A DNA stretch of 64,000 bases from Photobacterium sp. TY1-4 (GCF_025398175.1 NZ_CP099735.1:1302001-1366000); one strand, 5' to 3'. Shown: positions 45,084 through 53,982, counted from the first letter of the stretch. Notes: generated by a model not told the origin, from the letters alone. Translations and numbers: made by a program.

Positions 45084-45122
45084 ACCCGTCACCCAAACCC
45101 GTGACTCAAATCCGTCATTCAA
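45084..45122. repeat. Three 13-nt tandem units
   Basis: ACCCGTCACCCAA, ACCCGTGACTCAA and ATCCGTCATTCAA follow without gaps. They are not coding and not flanked by a recognised gene. Confidence 0.6.
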
Positions 45123-45392
45123 ATCGATGATGCGAAGAGACGAGCACAACGCCATTCCGGCATCATTCAGTGCCAGTCAAATAGAAAACCGGGCCGCCAT
45201 TGCCAGCCAGATTTCAAATATGAAAATAAAACCAATTATTTTTGAAAAATAAGAACTACCGACCCTATTTATAAAATAATCATTAACCTTGATGATGCCG
45301 GAAATTTTATTTTCTCCCCAGACATACACACAAGAAACAAAACCATCTTATTGATTACAAACAGGTAAATTATATTTAACGAATGCGAAAAT

Positions 45393-45527
45393 TTAGTTTT
45401 CAACCGTTTCATCTATCTGAACGCCAACCTCGGGATAAAATATCAAATCTTCATCGAGTACAATTGGTTTTTCACGATTCGATGCCAAGTTGCTCCCAAT
45501 TCGGCGAATAATTGTAACTATTATCAA
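45393..45527 (-). CDS. Possible 44-residue small protein, TTG start
   Basis: Minus-strand frame from a TTG at 45527: after the start, IIVTIIRRIGSNLASNREKP, then IVLDEDLIFYPEVGVQIDET and VEN. It has a short hydrophobic N-terminus and an acidic C-terminus that read like a real protein, and GGTGGA lies just upstream, though closer than ideal. I do not recognise it. It could also be a chance frame in AT-rich DNA. Confidence 0.3.
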   Translation of the reverse strand: MIIVTIIRRIGSNLASNREKPIVLDEDLIFYPEVGVQIDETVEN

Positions 45528-45591
45528 AATCCACCATAATAAGCCCCTTATTCAGCGTCATCGCTTCGCTACGCACTGAAGGTTGTAGTTA

Positions 45592-46836
45592 ATGGAACAG
45601 AAAGTATTAGTCGTGGAAGACAGCCGGGCCTTTCGACGGATTATCGAATTGGAGCTCAGAAAGGCTGGTTTTACCCCTGTCTTGACAGAAAGCATTGCGG
45701 AAGCAGAAAAGGTGCTGGATGAGGGAACCGACTTTTTATGTGCCATTCTCGACTATTGCCTGCCGGACGGCCAGGATGGAGAGATCATCGATCTTTGTCT
45801 GTCCGTTGATATCAAGGTCATCGTCCTCACCGCCCTGATGGATGAAATGACCCGGGAAAAAGTGCTGGCTAAAACCGTCATTGACTACATTCCCAAAGAC
45901 AGCCCGGCCTGTATTTCCTCCATCATTCCAATCCTGCACCGCCTGGAAAGTAACAAGCAACACAAAGTGCTGGTCGTGGATGATTCAGCCACCGCCCGCC
46001 GTTATCTGCGCAGCCTGCTCGAGCGTCAGTACCTGACGGTGGTTGAAGCGGCCAACGGCAAGCAGGCGCTGACCATGATCCAACAGGAGCCGGACATCAG
46101 CCTGGTGATCACTGACTATGCCATGCCCGAGCGCGACGGTGTCAGCCTGATTAAAGAGCTGCGCAAAACCTACCGTACCGGACAGCTGGCCGCCATCGGC
46201 CTGTCAGCCAGTGATGAACACGCCCTGACCGCCAAGTTTCTCAAAGCCGGCGCGAACGACTATCTCAAGAAACCCTTCAACCAGGAAGAGTTCTACTGCC
46301 GTTTGCACAGCACCCTGGACATTCTGGACTCTGAGCGCCGCCTGTACCGGCTGGCCAACCAGGATTATCTGACCCAGAGCTGGAACCGGCGTTATTTCTT
46401 TGAGCACGCCCTGGTGCGCCATCATCAGGGACCGCGCTGCCTGGCTCTGCTGGATATCGATCACTTCAAAGCCATCAATGACAGCTTCGGCCACCACATC
46501 GGGGATATGGTGCTGATAGACCTGGCCCAGCGTCTGAAGCGCTTCTTCTCAGACGCCCTGGTCGCCCGCTTCGGCGGTGAGGAGTTTTGTCTGTTGTTCG
46601 GCAATTCGCCGCAAATCTTCGAGCGCCGCCTGGCCGCCCTGATGGAAGATGTCGCCGGTGCCGAGCTGGAACTGATGGGCCACACCGTGCGTTACTCCGT
46701 CAGCCTGGGCATGGTCAACGCCGAGGCCAATATCCATGAGCTAATCCGCCGCGCCGACCATTGTCTGTATCAGGCCAAATCCAGCGGCCGTAACCGCATC
46801 GTCCTCGAACACCCGCAAACGGAGCCCAGCCTCTGA
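45592..46836 (+). CDS. REC-REC-GGDEF response regulator / diguanylate cyclase
   Basis: A 414-residue cytoplasmic protein with two receiver domains (about 3-120 and 125-245) and a C-terminal GGDEF domain (about 255-410). The first receiver has ED at the pocket and a LDYCLPDGQDG phospho-site; the second has VDDSATARR and ITDYAMPERDG, so both can be phosphorylated. The cyclase motif is GGEEF in ARFGGEEFCLLFG. The RxxD inhibitory site is not present at its usual distance. No cognate kinase is adjacent. The architecture resembles PleD. Product would be c-di-GMP. Confidence 0.92.
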   Translation: MEQKVLVVEDSRAFRRIIELELRKAGFTPVLTESIAEAEKVLDEGTDFLCAILDYCLPDGQDGEIIDLCLSVDIKVIVLTALMDEMTREKVLAKTVIDYIPKDSPACISSIIPILHRLESNKQHKVLVVDDSATARRYLRSLLERQYLTVVEAANGKQALTMIQQEPDISLVITDYAMPERDGVSLIKELRKTYRTGQLAAIGLSASDEHALTAKFLKAGANDYLKKPFNQEEFYCRLHSTLDILDSERRLYRLANQDYLTQSWNRRYFFEHALVRHHQGPRCLALLDIDHFKAINDSFGHHIGDMVLIDLAQRLKRFFSDALVARFGGEEFCLLFGNSPQIFERRLAALMEDVAGAELELMGHTVRYSVSLGMVNAEANIHELIRRADHCLYQAKSSGRNRIVLEHPQTEPSL

Positions 46837-47024
46837 TCGCGGTACTCCCGTGAACGCCTGCCGGCAGTTCGTCCTGCCGGTTCGAGGCAATTTCGCCCCT
46901 GTCTCACCCCACGAAACAGCATTTTCCGCCGATTTCCGCGTCGTTAGCTACACTTCAAACTAACCCGTCGTCCACGGATACCCCGTTGGCAGCTTCCCCA
47001 ATGCGGTCAGTTAAGAGGCAAGAG

Positions 47025-49925
47025 ATGGCAGAGGTTCCCGGCCCGCAGCAACCCCGCTTTCCAAAGCCAACATCGGCATCAGGCTCCGTTCGGGCCCGCG
47101 ACGTGCTGTTGCTGATCCGCACGCTGGCTGAGGAAATGCGCCAACACCCCCTGATGGATGACGAGCTGACGCTCAAGACCCGACTGGATCAGGAGCTGGG
47201 GTTTGACAGCCTGACGCGGGCCGAGCTGATCCAGCGCAGTGAGCAGCAATTTGCCGTCAACCTGCCGACCCAAGCCATCGCCGAGATCGAAACCCCCGCC
47301 GACCTGCTGCGCGCCATTCAGCACGCAGCGCCGCAGGACGCCGGAGCGGTGCAGGATTCCTCCCGCCTTACCCAGCCGTTCGAGCTGGGCCATGTCGCCT
47401 CGCTGCCCCACCGGGCTGCCACCCTGCAAGCCATGCTGGACTGGCATGTCGACCAACACCCGGATCGGCCGCAACTGTATGTCTACCAGGATGCCGACCA
47501 GATGGTCGAAATCAGCTATCAACAGCTCCGGCAACGGGCCCGTCACATCGCCCGGGCCCTGCAAGCGCGGGAGATCGCCCCGGGGGATTGCGTCGCCATC
47601 ATGCTGCCGACCTGTGAAGATTACTTTTACAGTTTTTTCGGGATCCTCTATGCCCGGGCGATCCCGGTGCCGATCTATCCCCCGGCCCGGCTCAGCCAGA
47701 TCGAAGATCACCTCAAGCGCCATGCCGCGATCTTGAACAATGCACGGGCCAAACTGATGATCACGGTGCCCGAAGCCAAACCGCTGTCGCAGCTGCTGCG
47801 GCTCCAGGTACCCAGTATTCAGGCTGTGGTCACCCACACCGATCTTCACCAAACCGCAGCGAAAGGCGCTGATATCGGTGATGCCCGGGCGGATGATATC
47901 GCGTTTTTGCAATATACCTCCGGCAGTACCGGGCTGCCCAAAGGCGTCACCCTGACCCATGCCAATCTGCTGGCCAATATTCGTGCCATGGGTCGCGTGG
48001 TTCAGGCCAGCTCGGACGATGTGTTTGTGAGCTGGTTGCCGGTCTATCACGACATGGGATTGATCGGCGCCTGGCTGGGCAGCCTGTATCATGCGATCCC
48101 GCTGGTGATCATGTCCCCCTTGCTGTTTCTGTCCCGTCCGCAACGGTGGCTGTGGGCCATCCACCGCCATCGGGCCACTCTATCGGCCGCCCCCAACTTT
48201 GCCTACGAGCTGTGCCTCAACAAAATCGATGACAGTGCGCTGGCCGGGCTGGATCTCAGCCACTGGCGGCTGGCCTGGAACGGCGCAGAGCCGGTCAGCC
48301 CGTCGACCATGCGACGTTTCACCGAGCGCTTCGCGCCTTACGGTTTTCGCCCGCAAACCATGTCACCGGTGTACGGCCTGGCGGAATCTTCGGTTGGCCT
48401 GACGTTTCCGTCCCTGTCCCGAACCCCGCGTATCGAGCGGATCAAGCGCGATCCCATGGCGCGACTCGGGCGAGCCGAGCCCGCCGCGCCCGATGATCCG
48501 ACGGCGATCCAGGTGGTCGGGCTGGGCTACCCGCTACCGGGCCATCAGATCCGGATCATCGACGCGCTGGGCCGCGAGCTGCCGGATCGGGAAGAAGGCG
48601 AGCTGGAATTCAAAGGGCCGTCTGCCACCCAAGGCTATTACCGCGACCCGGACAAAACCCAAGCCCTGTATCACGGCGACTGGCTGACCACCGGCGATCG
48701 CGCCTTTACCATCGGTGGCGAGCTGTTTCTGACCGGGCGCAGCAAAGACATCATTATCCGCGCCGGGCGCAATATCTATCCCCATGAGCTGGAAGAAGCC
48801 GTGTGCCGGCTACCCAACATCCGCAAAGGTTGCGCCGCCGCCTTTGCCAGCCACGATCCCCAGAGCGGCACCGAGAAGCTGGTGATCCTGGCAGAATCCC
48901 GCCAGCATGCTCCGGCGCAGACCGAGCCGCTCCGACAGCAAATCAACACCCTGGCGCTGGATTTACTCGGCAGCCCGGCCGATGATGTGGTGATCTGCCC
49001 GCCACATACCATTCCCAAAACCTCCAGCGGCAAAATTCGCCGGGCCGCCTGTAAATCCCTGTATCAGACCCAGCGCCTTCACGAGCCGCAACGGGCCGTC
49101 TGGCAACAGGCGCTGCGCCTGATCCGGGCGGCGATGCTGCCCCAGCTCCACCGCGCCTGGCGGATCGGTATCGATATCGCCTATGCCGGTTACCTCTGGG
49201 GGCTGCTGACCGTGCTGGCGCCCATAGTCTGGACAACCGTTGCGCTGCTGCCCAACCCGAAAAGCGCCTGGGCCGTGACCCGTTTCGGAGCCAGAGCCCT
49301 GCTGCGACTCAGTGGCACACACCTGACCCTTGATGGCCGGGAACACTTGCCCGGCCCCGGCACACCCTGCGTCATCGTTGCCAACCACGCCAGTTATCTC
49401 GACGGCCTGGCGTTTATCGCGGCCTGTCCGCAACCCTGCCGATTTGTCGCCAAGGCCGAGCTGCGCAACAACCCGCTGACCCGGGTTTTTCTCTCCCGGC
49501 TCGGCACCGAGTTCGTCGAGCGCTTTGATGTCGAGCAGGGGCTCGTGGATGCCAGCCGCATCGCCGACAGCGCAACCGAGCAGCAACCCTTGGTGATCTT
49601 CCCGGAAGGCACCCTCTACCGGATGGCCGGGCTGCATGAATTTCATATGGGAGCATTTCTTGCCGCAGCCAAAGCCGGATTACCGATCCTGCCGGTCACA
49701 ATCTGCGGCACCCGCTCCAAACTGCGGGACAAATCCCTGTTCCCGCGCCGTGGGCCGATCCACCTGCGATTTAGTCCGCTCATCGCCCCGAACGGGGCGG
49801 ACTGGCAGGCTGCCGTACAACTGCGCGATCAAGCCCGGGGCGAAATCCTGCGTCATTGCGGCGAGCCGGATCTGGCCCATGCCCCCAAAAACCATCCGTC
49901 CCGCCCTGATCCCGGCTCCCGTTAA
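47025..49925 (+). CDS. ACP - fatty acyl-AMP ligase - acyltransferase fusion
   Basis: A 966-residue multidomain lipid enzyme. Residues about 20-95 form an acyl carrier domain with the phosphopantetheine Ser62 in LGFDSLTRAEL. Next is an adenylation domain of the FAAL type (about 130-690): LQYTSGSTGLPKGVTLTHAN, SWLPVYHDMGLIGAW, YGLAESSVGLTF, TGDRAF and the C-terminal lysine in PKTSSGKIRRA. A hydrophobic helix (about 712-735) leads to a PlsC-type acyltransferase (about 770-950) with NHASYLD and FPEGTLYRMAGL. One chain could thus activate a fatty acid, load it on its own ACP and move it to a membrane acceptor. The start at 47025 follows AAGAGGCAAGAG. No neighbour tells the final lipid. Confidence 0.87.
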   Translation: MAEVPGPQQPRFPKPTSASGSVRARDVLLLIRTLAEEMRQHPLMDDELTLKTRLDQELGFDSLTRAELIQRSEQQFAVNLPTQAIAEIETPADLLRAIQHAAPQDAGAVQDSSRLTQPFELGHVASLPHRAATLQAMLDWHVDQHPDRPQLYVYQDADQMVEISYQQLRQRARHIARALQAREIAPGDCVAIMLPTCEDYFYSFFGILYARAIPVPIYPPARLSQIEDHLKRHAAILNNARAKLMITVPEAKPLSQLLRLQVPSIQAVVTHTDLHQTAAKGADIGDARADDIAFLQYTSGSTGLPKGVTLTHANLLANIRAMGRVVQASSDDVFVSWLPVYHDMGLIGAWLGSLYHAIPLVIMSPLLFLSRPQRWLWAIHRHRATLSAAPNFAYELCLNKIDDSALAGLDLSHWRLAWNGAEPVSPSTMRRFTERFAPYGFRPQTMSPVYGLAESSVGLTFPSLSRTPRIERIKRDPMARLGRAEPAAPDDPTAIQVVGLGYPLPGHQIRIIDALGRELPDREEGELEFKGPSATQGYYRDPDKTQALYHGDWLTTGDRAFTIGGELFLTGRSKDIIIRAGRNIYPHELEEAVCRLPNIRKGCAAAFASHDPQSGTEKLVILAESRQHAPAQTEPLRQQINTLALDLLGSPADDVVICPPHTIPKTSSGKIRRAACKSLYQTQRLHEPQRAVWQQALRLIRAAMLPQLHRAWRIGIDIAYAGYLWGLLTVLAPIVWTTVALLPNPKSAWAVTRFGARALLRLSGTHLTLDGREHLPGPGTPCVIVANHASYLDGLAFIAACPQPCRFVAKAELRNNPLTRVFLSRLGTEFVERFDVEQGLVDASRIADSATEQQPLVIFPEGTLYRMAGLHEFHMGAFLAAAKAGLPILPVTICGTRSKLRDKSLFPRRGPIHLRFSPLIAPNGADWQAAVQLRDQARGEILRHCGEPDLAHAPKNHPSRPDPGSR

Positions 49926-49949
49926 ACCCGTCGAATAAAGTCTCATAAA

Positions 49950-49965
49950 ATTGAATAGATTCAAT
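49950..49965. promoter_or_regulatory. 16-bp inverted repeat
   Basis: ATTGAATAGATTCAAT: two 7-base perfect arms around AG, 24 bases after the ligase stop, in the 252-base gap before the zinc ribbon gene. Could be a repressor site; the protein is unknown. Nothing else was seen in the gap. Confidence 0.35.
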
Positions 49966-50177
49966 CCATTAGTCACACCCTCCCCGCGCATTCTCCGGCT
50001 TTAGCCCAACACGTCAATGATGTGCCAAACGCGAAAATCGCGGCAAAAATGACCAAGATCAATGCAGAAATAACGTAAATCCTGAGTCTATAGAGGCGTC
50101 ATTGATGCCACCGCGATGCCGTCGAGCCCCGGTATTCCATCAAGCACGAAGTAGATAACTATTCAAGGAGAGTGAAC

Positions 50178-50387
50178 ATGCTATGTCCTGATTGTAAGCA
50201 ACCCATGCTCAAATCGGCCGATCACAGCAACCACTGTATGAATCTCAACTGTCCACCGAGTCGCACCCAGTGTCCGGCCTGCCAGTCGGATAACACGCAG
50301 CAGACGGGAAAAAGCCTCACCGAGGCCCAACTGAGCTGCAGCCAATGCGACACCCGCTGGACCATCTCACGGATTGAAAAAACCTGA
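50178..50387 (+). CDS. Small zinc-ribbon protein
   Basis: A 69-residue protein with four CxxC-like pairs: CPDCKQPM, CMNLNCPP, CPACQSDN and CSQCDTRW. The spacing suggests two small zinc ribbons, as in DNA- or RNA-binding or chaperone-type proteins. I start at the ATG at 50178, with AAGGAGAG upstream; a GTG at 50172 adds two residues. Partner and role unknown. The 201-base gap after it is GC-rich and shows no gene. Confidence 0.75.
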   Translation: MLCPDCKQPMLKSADHSNHCMNLNCPPSRTQCPACQSDNTQQTGKSLTEAQLSCSQCDTRWTISRIEKT

Positions 50388-50588
50388 TCGCCGCCGGGTT
50401 TGTGACAGGCGAGCCCGGCACATCGTTCACAATCCCCCACCGCTCCGACTCATCCCGCTCGCCCGCCTGATTCCCCTCCAGTTACGCCACTTCATCCCGA
50501 ACACCGGGGACTGTGCCAAACTTAGAATTTACGCTCCCCTCGCTTTTCGGGGAAGAGTCATGACCCGGCGTAGACCGCAGGAGGGAAG

Positions 50589-52226
50589 ATGAAAGTGATC
50601 GTGGACTTGTGCATCCGATACGGCCTGTTAGCCCTGATCATGCTGCTCACGCTGCTGGTCGGCTTCGGCAGCCTCGCACACCCCGAGTGGCGGGTGTACC
50701 TGATCTTGCTGCTCCCCCTGGCGCTCGTCGGGCTATGGGATTTAATGCAGTCCCGCCATAACCTGCTGCGCAACTACCCCTTAGTGGCGCATATCCGCTG
50801 GATGTTTGAGACGTCCCGTCCCTATTTACGCCAATACATCGTTGAAAGTGATTTAAGCGAGCGTCCCTTCAACCGCAAACAACGCTCGCTGGTTTACGAG
50901 CGCGCCAAAAATACCGTCGACTCGCAACCCTTCGGTACCGATCTGGATCTCTACAACACCCAGTACGAACTGCTCACCCATTCGATTTGTGCCCGAAAAA
51001 TAGAAGACACCAATTTCAGGATCCGGGTCGGCGGTCCGCAATGCAGCCAGCCGTACGACGTGTCGCTGCTCAATATCTCGGCGATGAGCTTCGGTGCTCT
51101 CAGCGGGAAAGCCATTGAAGCCCTGAACAAAGGGGCCGCCATCGGCGGGTTTTATCACGATACCGGGGAAGGGGGGATCAGCTCTTATCATCGCCGTCAC
51201 GGCGGCGATTTGGTATGGGAGATCGGCACCGGCTACTTCGGCTGCCGAGATCAGAACGGTCATTTCGACTTGGCATTATTCACCAAACAAGCCCGGCGCG
51301 ATCAAGTGAAGATGATTGAGATTAAGCTCAGTCAGGGCGCCAAACCCGGCCACGGCGGTGTCTTGCCGGGCATCAAAGTGACCGAAGAAATCGCCCTTGC
51401 CCGGCATGTCCCGGTCGGCGTGGCGTGCGTGTCTCCGCCCGCCCACAGTGCCTTCCGGACCCCGATTGAACTGCTGGAATTTGTCGCTTTGCTCCGGGAG
51501 CATTCAGGTGGCAAACCCGTCGGGATTAAGCTCTGCATCGGTCACCCCTGGGAGCTGTTTGCGATCTGTAAGGCAATGCTGAAAACCGACATTCTGCTCG
51601 ACTTTATAGTGGTCGATGGGGCGGAAGGCGGCACCGGCGCAGCACCGGAAGAGTTTTCCGATCATCTCGGCATGACGCTGCGCGAAGGGTTGATCCTGAC
51701 CCGCAACGCGCTGGTCGGGACCGGCTTACGTAATCATGTCAGTCTGGGGGCCAGCGGCAAAGTCTGCAGCGCTTTTTCAATTGCCAGCAATCTGGCGCTG
51801 GGTGCCGACTGGTGCAATGCCGCTCGGGCGTTTATGTTCAGCCTCGGCTGTGTGATGTCGAAAAAATGCCATACCGACAAGTGTCCGACCGGGATCACCA
51901 CGCAAAATCCGAACCGGCAGCACGGCCTGGTGGTGGCCGACAAATCCATCCGGGTCGCCAATTTCCATCGCAATACGCTGGCAAGACTCGGGGAGCTCAT
52001 CGGGGCCATCGGCCTGGAGCATCCGAGCGAACTGCGTCCCCATCATCTGCACCACAGAACCAGCCCCAACGCGATTGCCACCATGGATAAAATCAAAGAG
52101 TTCCTGCCCTACCGGGCGCTGTTGGATGATCCGGATGCCACCCCTTACGCCGAATGGTGGGCCGCCGCTTCCCCCGACAGTTTTCAGCCGTTGCAACATA
52201 CCGGCCCCGGTCAATACCGGCGCTAA
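50589..52226 (+). CDS. FMN-binding glutamate synthase-like membrane protein
   Basis: A 545-residue protein with two N-terminal membrane helices (about 8-28 and 33-50) followed by the FMN- and Fe-S-binding central domain of glutamate synthase. Conserved stretches are SAMSFGALSGKAIEALNKGA, the FMN motif VDGAEGGTGAAPEEF, SGKVCSAFSIASNLALGAD and the Fe-S cysteines in CVMSKKCHTDKCPTGITTQN. The glutaminase domain of GltB is missing, so this is the stand-alone, membrane-anchored subfamily of unclear substrate. A GGAGG site precedes the ATG. It ends convergent to dgkA with a heptamer repeat in between. Confidence 0.88.
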   Translation: MKVIVDLCIRYGLLALIMLLTLLVGFGSLAHPEWRVYLILLLPLALVGLWDLMQSRHNLLRNYPLVAHIRWMFETSRPYLRQYIVESDLSERPFNRKQRSLVYERAKNTVDSQPFGTDLDLYNTQYELLTHSICARKIEDTNFRIRVGGPQCSQPYDVSLLNISAMSFGALSGKAIEALNKGAAIGGFYHDTGEGGISSYHRRHGGDLVWEIGTGYFGCRDQNGHFDLALFTKQARRDQVKMIEIKLSQGAKPGHGGVLPGIKVTEEIALARHVPVGVACVSPPAHSAFRTPIELLEFVALLREHSGGKPVGIKLCIGHPWELFAICKAMLKTDILLDFIVVDGAEGGTGAAPEEFSDHLGMTLREGLILTRNALVGTGLRNHVSLGASGKVCSAFSIASNLALGADWCNAARAFMFSLGCVMSKKCHTDKCPTGITTQNPNRQHGLVVADKSIRVANFHRNTLARLGELIGAIGLEHPSELRPHHLHHRTSPNAIATMDKIKEFLPYRALLDDPDATPYAEWWAAASPDSFQPLQHTGPGQYRR

Positions 52227-52247
52227 TGCCCGAGATCGAGATTCTGG

Positions 52248-52302
52248 GTTCAAGGTTCAAGGTTCAAGATTCAAGATTCAAGATTCAAGATTCAAGATTC
52301 AG
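52248..52302. repeat. Heptanucleotide tandem repeat (7 units plus partial)
   Basis: Three copies of GTTCAAG followed by four of ATTCAAG and a partial eighth unit. The block fills most of the 72 bases between two convergent genes and its last bases overlap the dgkA stop codon (52299-52301). Such perfect short repeats are prone to slip. Confidence 0.9.
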
Positions 52303-52658
52303 AAAAACAGGATCACCGCCCAGACCAGCCCGGCCAGCAGCATCGAGACAAAGACCGCCGCCGAGCCAATATCTTTGGCCCGGCCGGACAACTCATGATA
52401 TTCATCCCCCACCCGATCGACCACGGCTTCAACCGCCGAATTGAGCAACTCGACAATCAATACCAGGACCAGACTGGCCACCAGCGCCAGTTGCTCCAGC
52501 TTGCTCACCGGCAGGAAAAACGTCACCGGCGTGAGCAAAACCAGGATCCCCAGCTCCATCCGAAACGCTTCTTCATACTTCCAGGCTGCTTTCAGTCCCA
52601 GAATGGAATAACAGGCCGCATCATAGACCCGCTTTAATCCCGTCTCACCCGGCTTCAT
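52299..52658 (-). CDS. dgkA: Diacylglycerol kinase
   Basis: Small inner membrane enzyme that phosphorylates diacylglycerol to phosphatidate and so recycles lipid. The 119-residue product has three membrane helices and the family signature VELLNSAVEAVVDRV, with the conserved E near the start (KYEEAFRMELG) and GRAKDIGSAAVF before the last helix. The ATG at 52658 is used; a GTG at 52667 is possible. The stop codon lies inside a heptamer repeat, so slippage there could alter the C-terminal end only slightly. Confidence 0.93.
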   Translation of the reverse strand: MKPGETGLKRVYDAACYSILGLKAAWKYEEAFRMELGILVLLTPVTFFLPVSKLEQLALVASLVLVLIVELLNSAVEAVVDRVGDEYHELSGRAKDIGSAAVFVSMLLAGLVWAVILFF

Positions 52659-52763
52659 GTCCTGCACTCACTTCAAAAAACTCAGTGCATCATATGCCAT
52701 GAAGTCATCACTATCGAGGGGGTGACACGCCGAGACGTGATCTCAGCCAATAAAAGCAACGAC

Positions 52764-53195
52764 TTAATCGTTGAGCTTCAGTAACAGCAAATCACAGGGC
52801 ATCTGGCGCACCAGCGGCTCGCTCGGGGAGAGGAACAACTGGCGAAACAGGTTACATTGGTGATGGCCGAGTACCAGCAGATCCACTTCGAACTGCGAAA
52901 TGGCGGTGATCAGTTGATCTTCAAGATAGCCAGTGTAGAAGAGGTGTTTATACAGCGGATAATTGGTGCCTTTCAGCAGTCGCCTCATGGCCGCCACCGA
53001 CGCATAGTGCTCGCTTTCGTCGATGTTCACTGCATCGTATTCACGTACACCGACTTCCAGGTGGCCCAGATCCGGGTCCATATGGATCACGCTAAACAAG
53101 GCATGGTGAATCCGCGCCTGCTCTGCCGCTTTCGAGATCAGATATTCAGCGTACTCATCCAGATTCACCGCCAGGAGTAAATGCTTGTATCCCAT
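52764..53195 (-). CDS. Universal stress protein (UspA family)
   Basis: A 143-residue cytoplasmic stress protein. It begins YKHLLLAVNLDEYAEYLISK and ends with the DLLVLGHHQ region and SEPLVRQMPCDLLLLK. The nucleotide-binding GxxG-type motif of ATP-binding Usp proteins appears changed (GHHQCNLFRQLF), so it is probably UspA-like and does not bind ATP; this is inference. It stands alone upstream of dgkA on the same strand, 105 bases apart. Confidence 0.9.
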   Translation of the reverse strand: MGYKHLLLAVNLDEYAEYLISKAAEQARIHHALFSVIHMDPDLGHLEVGVREYDAVNIDESEHYASVAAMRRLLKGTNYPLYKHLFYTGYLEDQLITAISQFEVDLLVLGHHQCNLFRQLFLSPSEPLVRQMPCDLLLLKLND

Positions 53196-53371
53196 GACAA
53201 TCTCCTTTCAGACCATCGCGCCACAGGTACATCAGCCGTCACACCACCGACCAATGCCTACACAAACCATAGAAGAGAATACCGCGAAAACGTAGTTTTA
53301 TTGCCGGATGTCCCGTCACGGCACCGGTTGACAGGCCGATGCGCTCATGCGTCGGTATCCGGCATCAAACG

Positions 53372-53884
53372 CTAGCTCAGGTTCTTGACCAACTGATCAC
53401 AGCTTTGTTTCAGTGCGATCAGTTCCTCCAGCGGCATGGCGCTCTTGCAGAAAATTGCCGCCGGGATCGATTCCGCTTGTATTTTCAACGCATCGCCCTG
53501 CTCGGTCAGATACAGCACACGCACCCGCTCATCTTTGTCGCTGCGGCGGCGGCTGACCAGACCTTTGCCTTCCAGCCGCTTGAGCAGCGGCGTCAATGTG
53601 CCGGAATCCAAATGCAGCCGGGTGCCGAGATCTTTCACGTTGATGCCGTTTTCAGACCACAGCACCATCATCACCAGATATTGCGGATAAGTCAGATCCA
53701 ACGCCGCCAGGAGCGGCCGATAAGCCCGGATCATCGCATTCGCCGCACTATAGAGAGAGAAACAGACCTGTTTTTCCAGCACTAAATCAGACGCTTTTCC
53801 TTGTGTCAGCGCTTGTGATAGCTCTTGTGATAGCTCTTGTGATAGCTCTTGTGATAGCCCCTGGGATCGTCCCTTGTCTGTCAT
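53372..53884 (-). CDS. ohrR: OhrR-type MarR regulator with repeated N-terminus
   Basis: A 170-residue MarR repressor of organic peroxide resistance. The sensing cysteine is in KQVCFSLYSAANAMIRAY, which matches the OhrR family, followed by LTYPQYLVMMVLWSENG and a winged helix with GTLTPLLKRLEGKGLVSRRR. The first ~30 residues are unusual: a 12-nt repeat gives GLSQELSQELSQELSQAL. The start is the ATG at 53884; the frame is open to 53917, but that would run into an operator. It is divergent from ohr. Confidence 0.88.
   Translation of the reverse strand: MTDKGRSQGLSQELSQELSQELSQALTQGKASDLVLEKQVCFSLYSAANAMIRAYRPLLAALDLTYPQYLVMMVLWSENGINVKDLGTRLHLDSGTLTPLLKRLEGKGLVSRRRSDKDERVRVLYLTEQGDALKIQAESIPAAIFCKSAMPLEELIALKQSCDQLVKNLS
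53808..53867. repeat. 12-nt tandem repeat inside ohrR
   Basis: Five units of AGCTCTTGTGAT type, three of them identical, starting with AGCGCTTGTGAT and ending with AGCCCCTGGGAT. On the coding (minus) strand each unit encodes Ser-Gln-Glu-Leu or a near variant. Unit length is a multiple of three, so changes in copy number keep the frame. Confidence 0.9.
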
Positions 53885-53908
53885 CGTGATGTACTCACCA
53901 AAAAATAA

Positions 53909-53920
53909 ATTGCGCACAAT
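53909..53920. promoter_or_regulatory. OhrR operator-like site near ohrR
   Basis: ATTGCGCACAAT is an imperfect palindrome (11 of 12 positions close to ATTGYRCRCAAT) next to the ohrR start. A related sequence lies near ohr. Confidence 0.55.
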
Positions 53921-53959
53921 ATACTTGCCTTCACCCGCAAGATCGAATTAAGATTGCAG

Positions 53960-53982
53960 GCAATTAAATTGCACACAACTTA
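53960..53982. promoter_or_regulatory. OhrR operator-like site near ohr
   Basis: GCAATTAAATTGC (53960-53972) is palindromic and runs into AAATTGCACACAACTT, which repeats the core of the site at 53909. It lies about 35-55 bases before the ohr start. OhrR sites in other bacteria are AT-rich palindromes of this kind. Confidence 0.55.

Larger units (their letters stand above)
44790..45591. other. 802-base intergenic region
   Basis: Between divergent genes. The first 270 bases are GC-rich, the rest strongly AT-rich. It holds a 13-nt tandem repeat (45084-45122) and one possible small open frame on the minus strand (45393-45527). No tRNA, terminator or strong promoter was recognised. Confidence 0.4.

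Noticed and set aside
47079..48170. 363-codon minus frame opposite the ACP-FAAL gene
   Set aside because: Shadow frame without motifs or start site.
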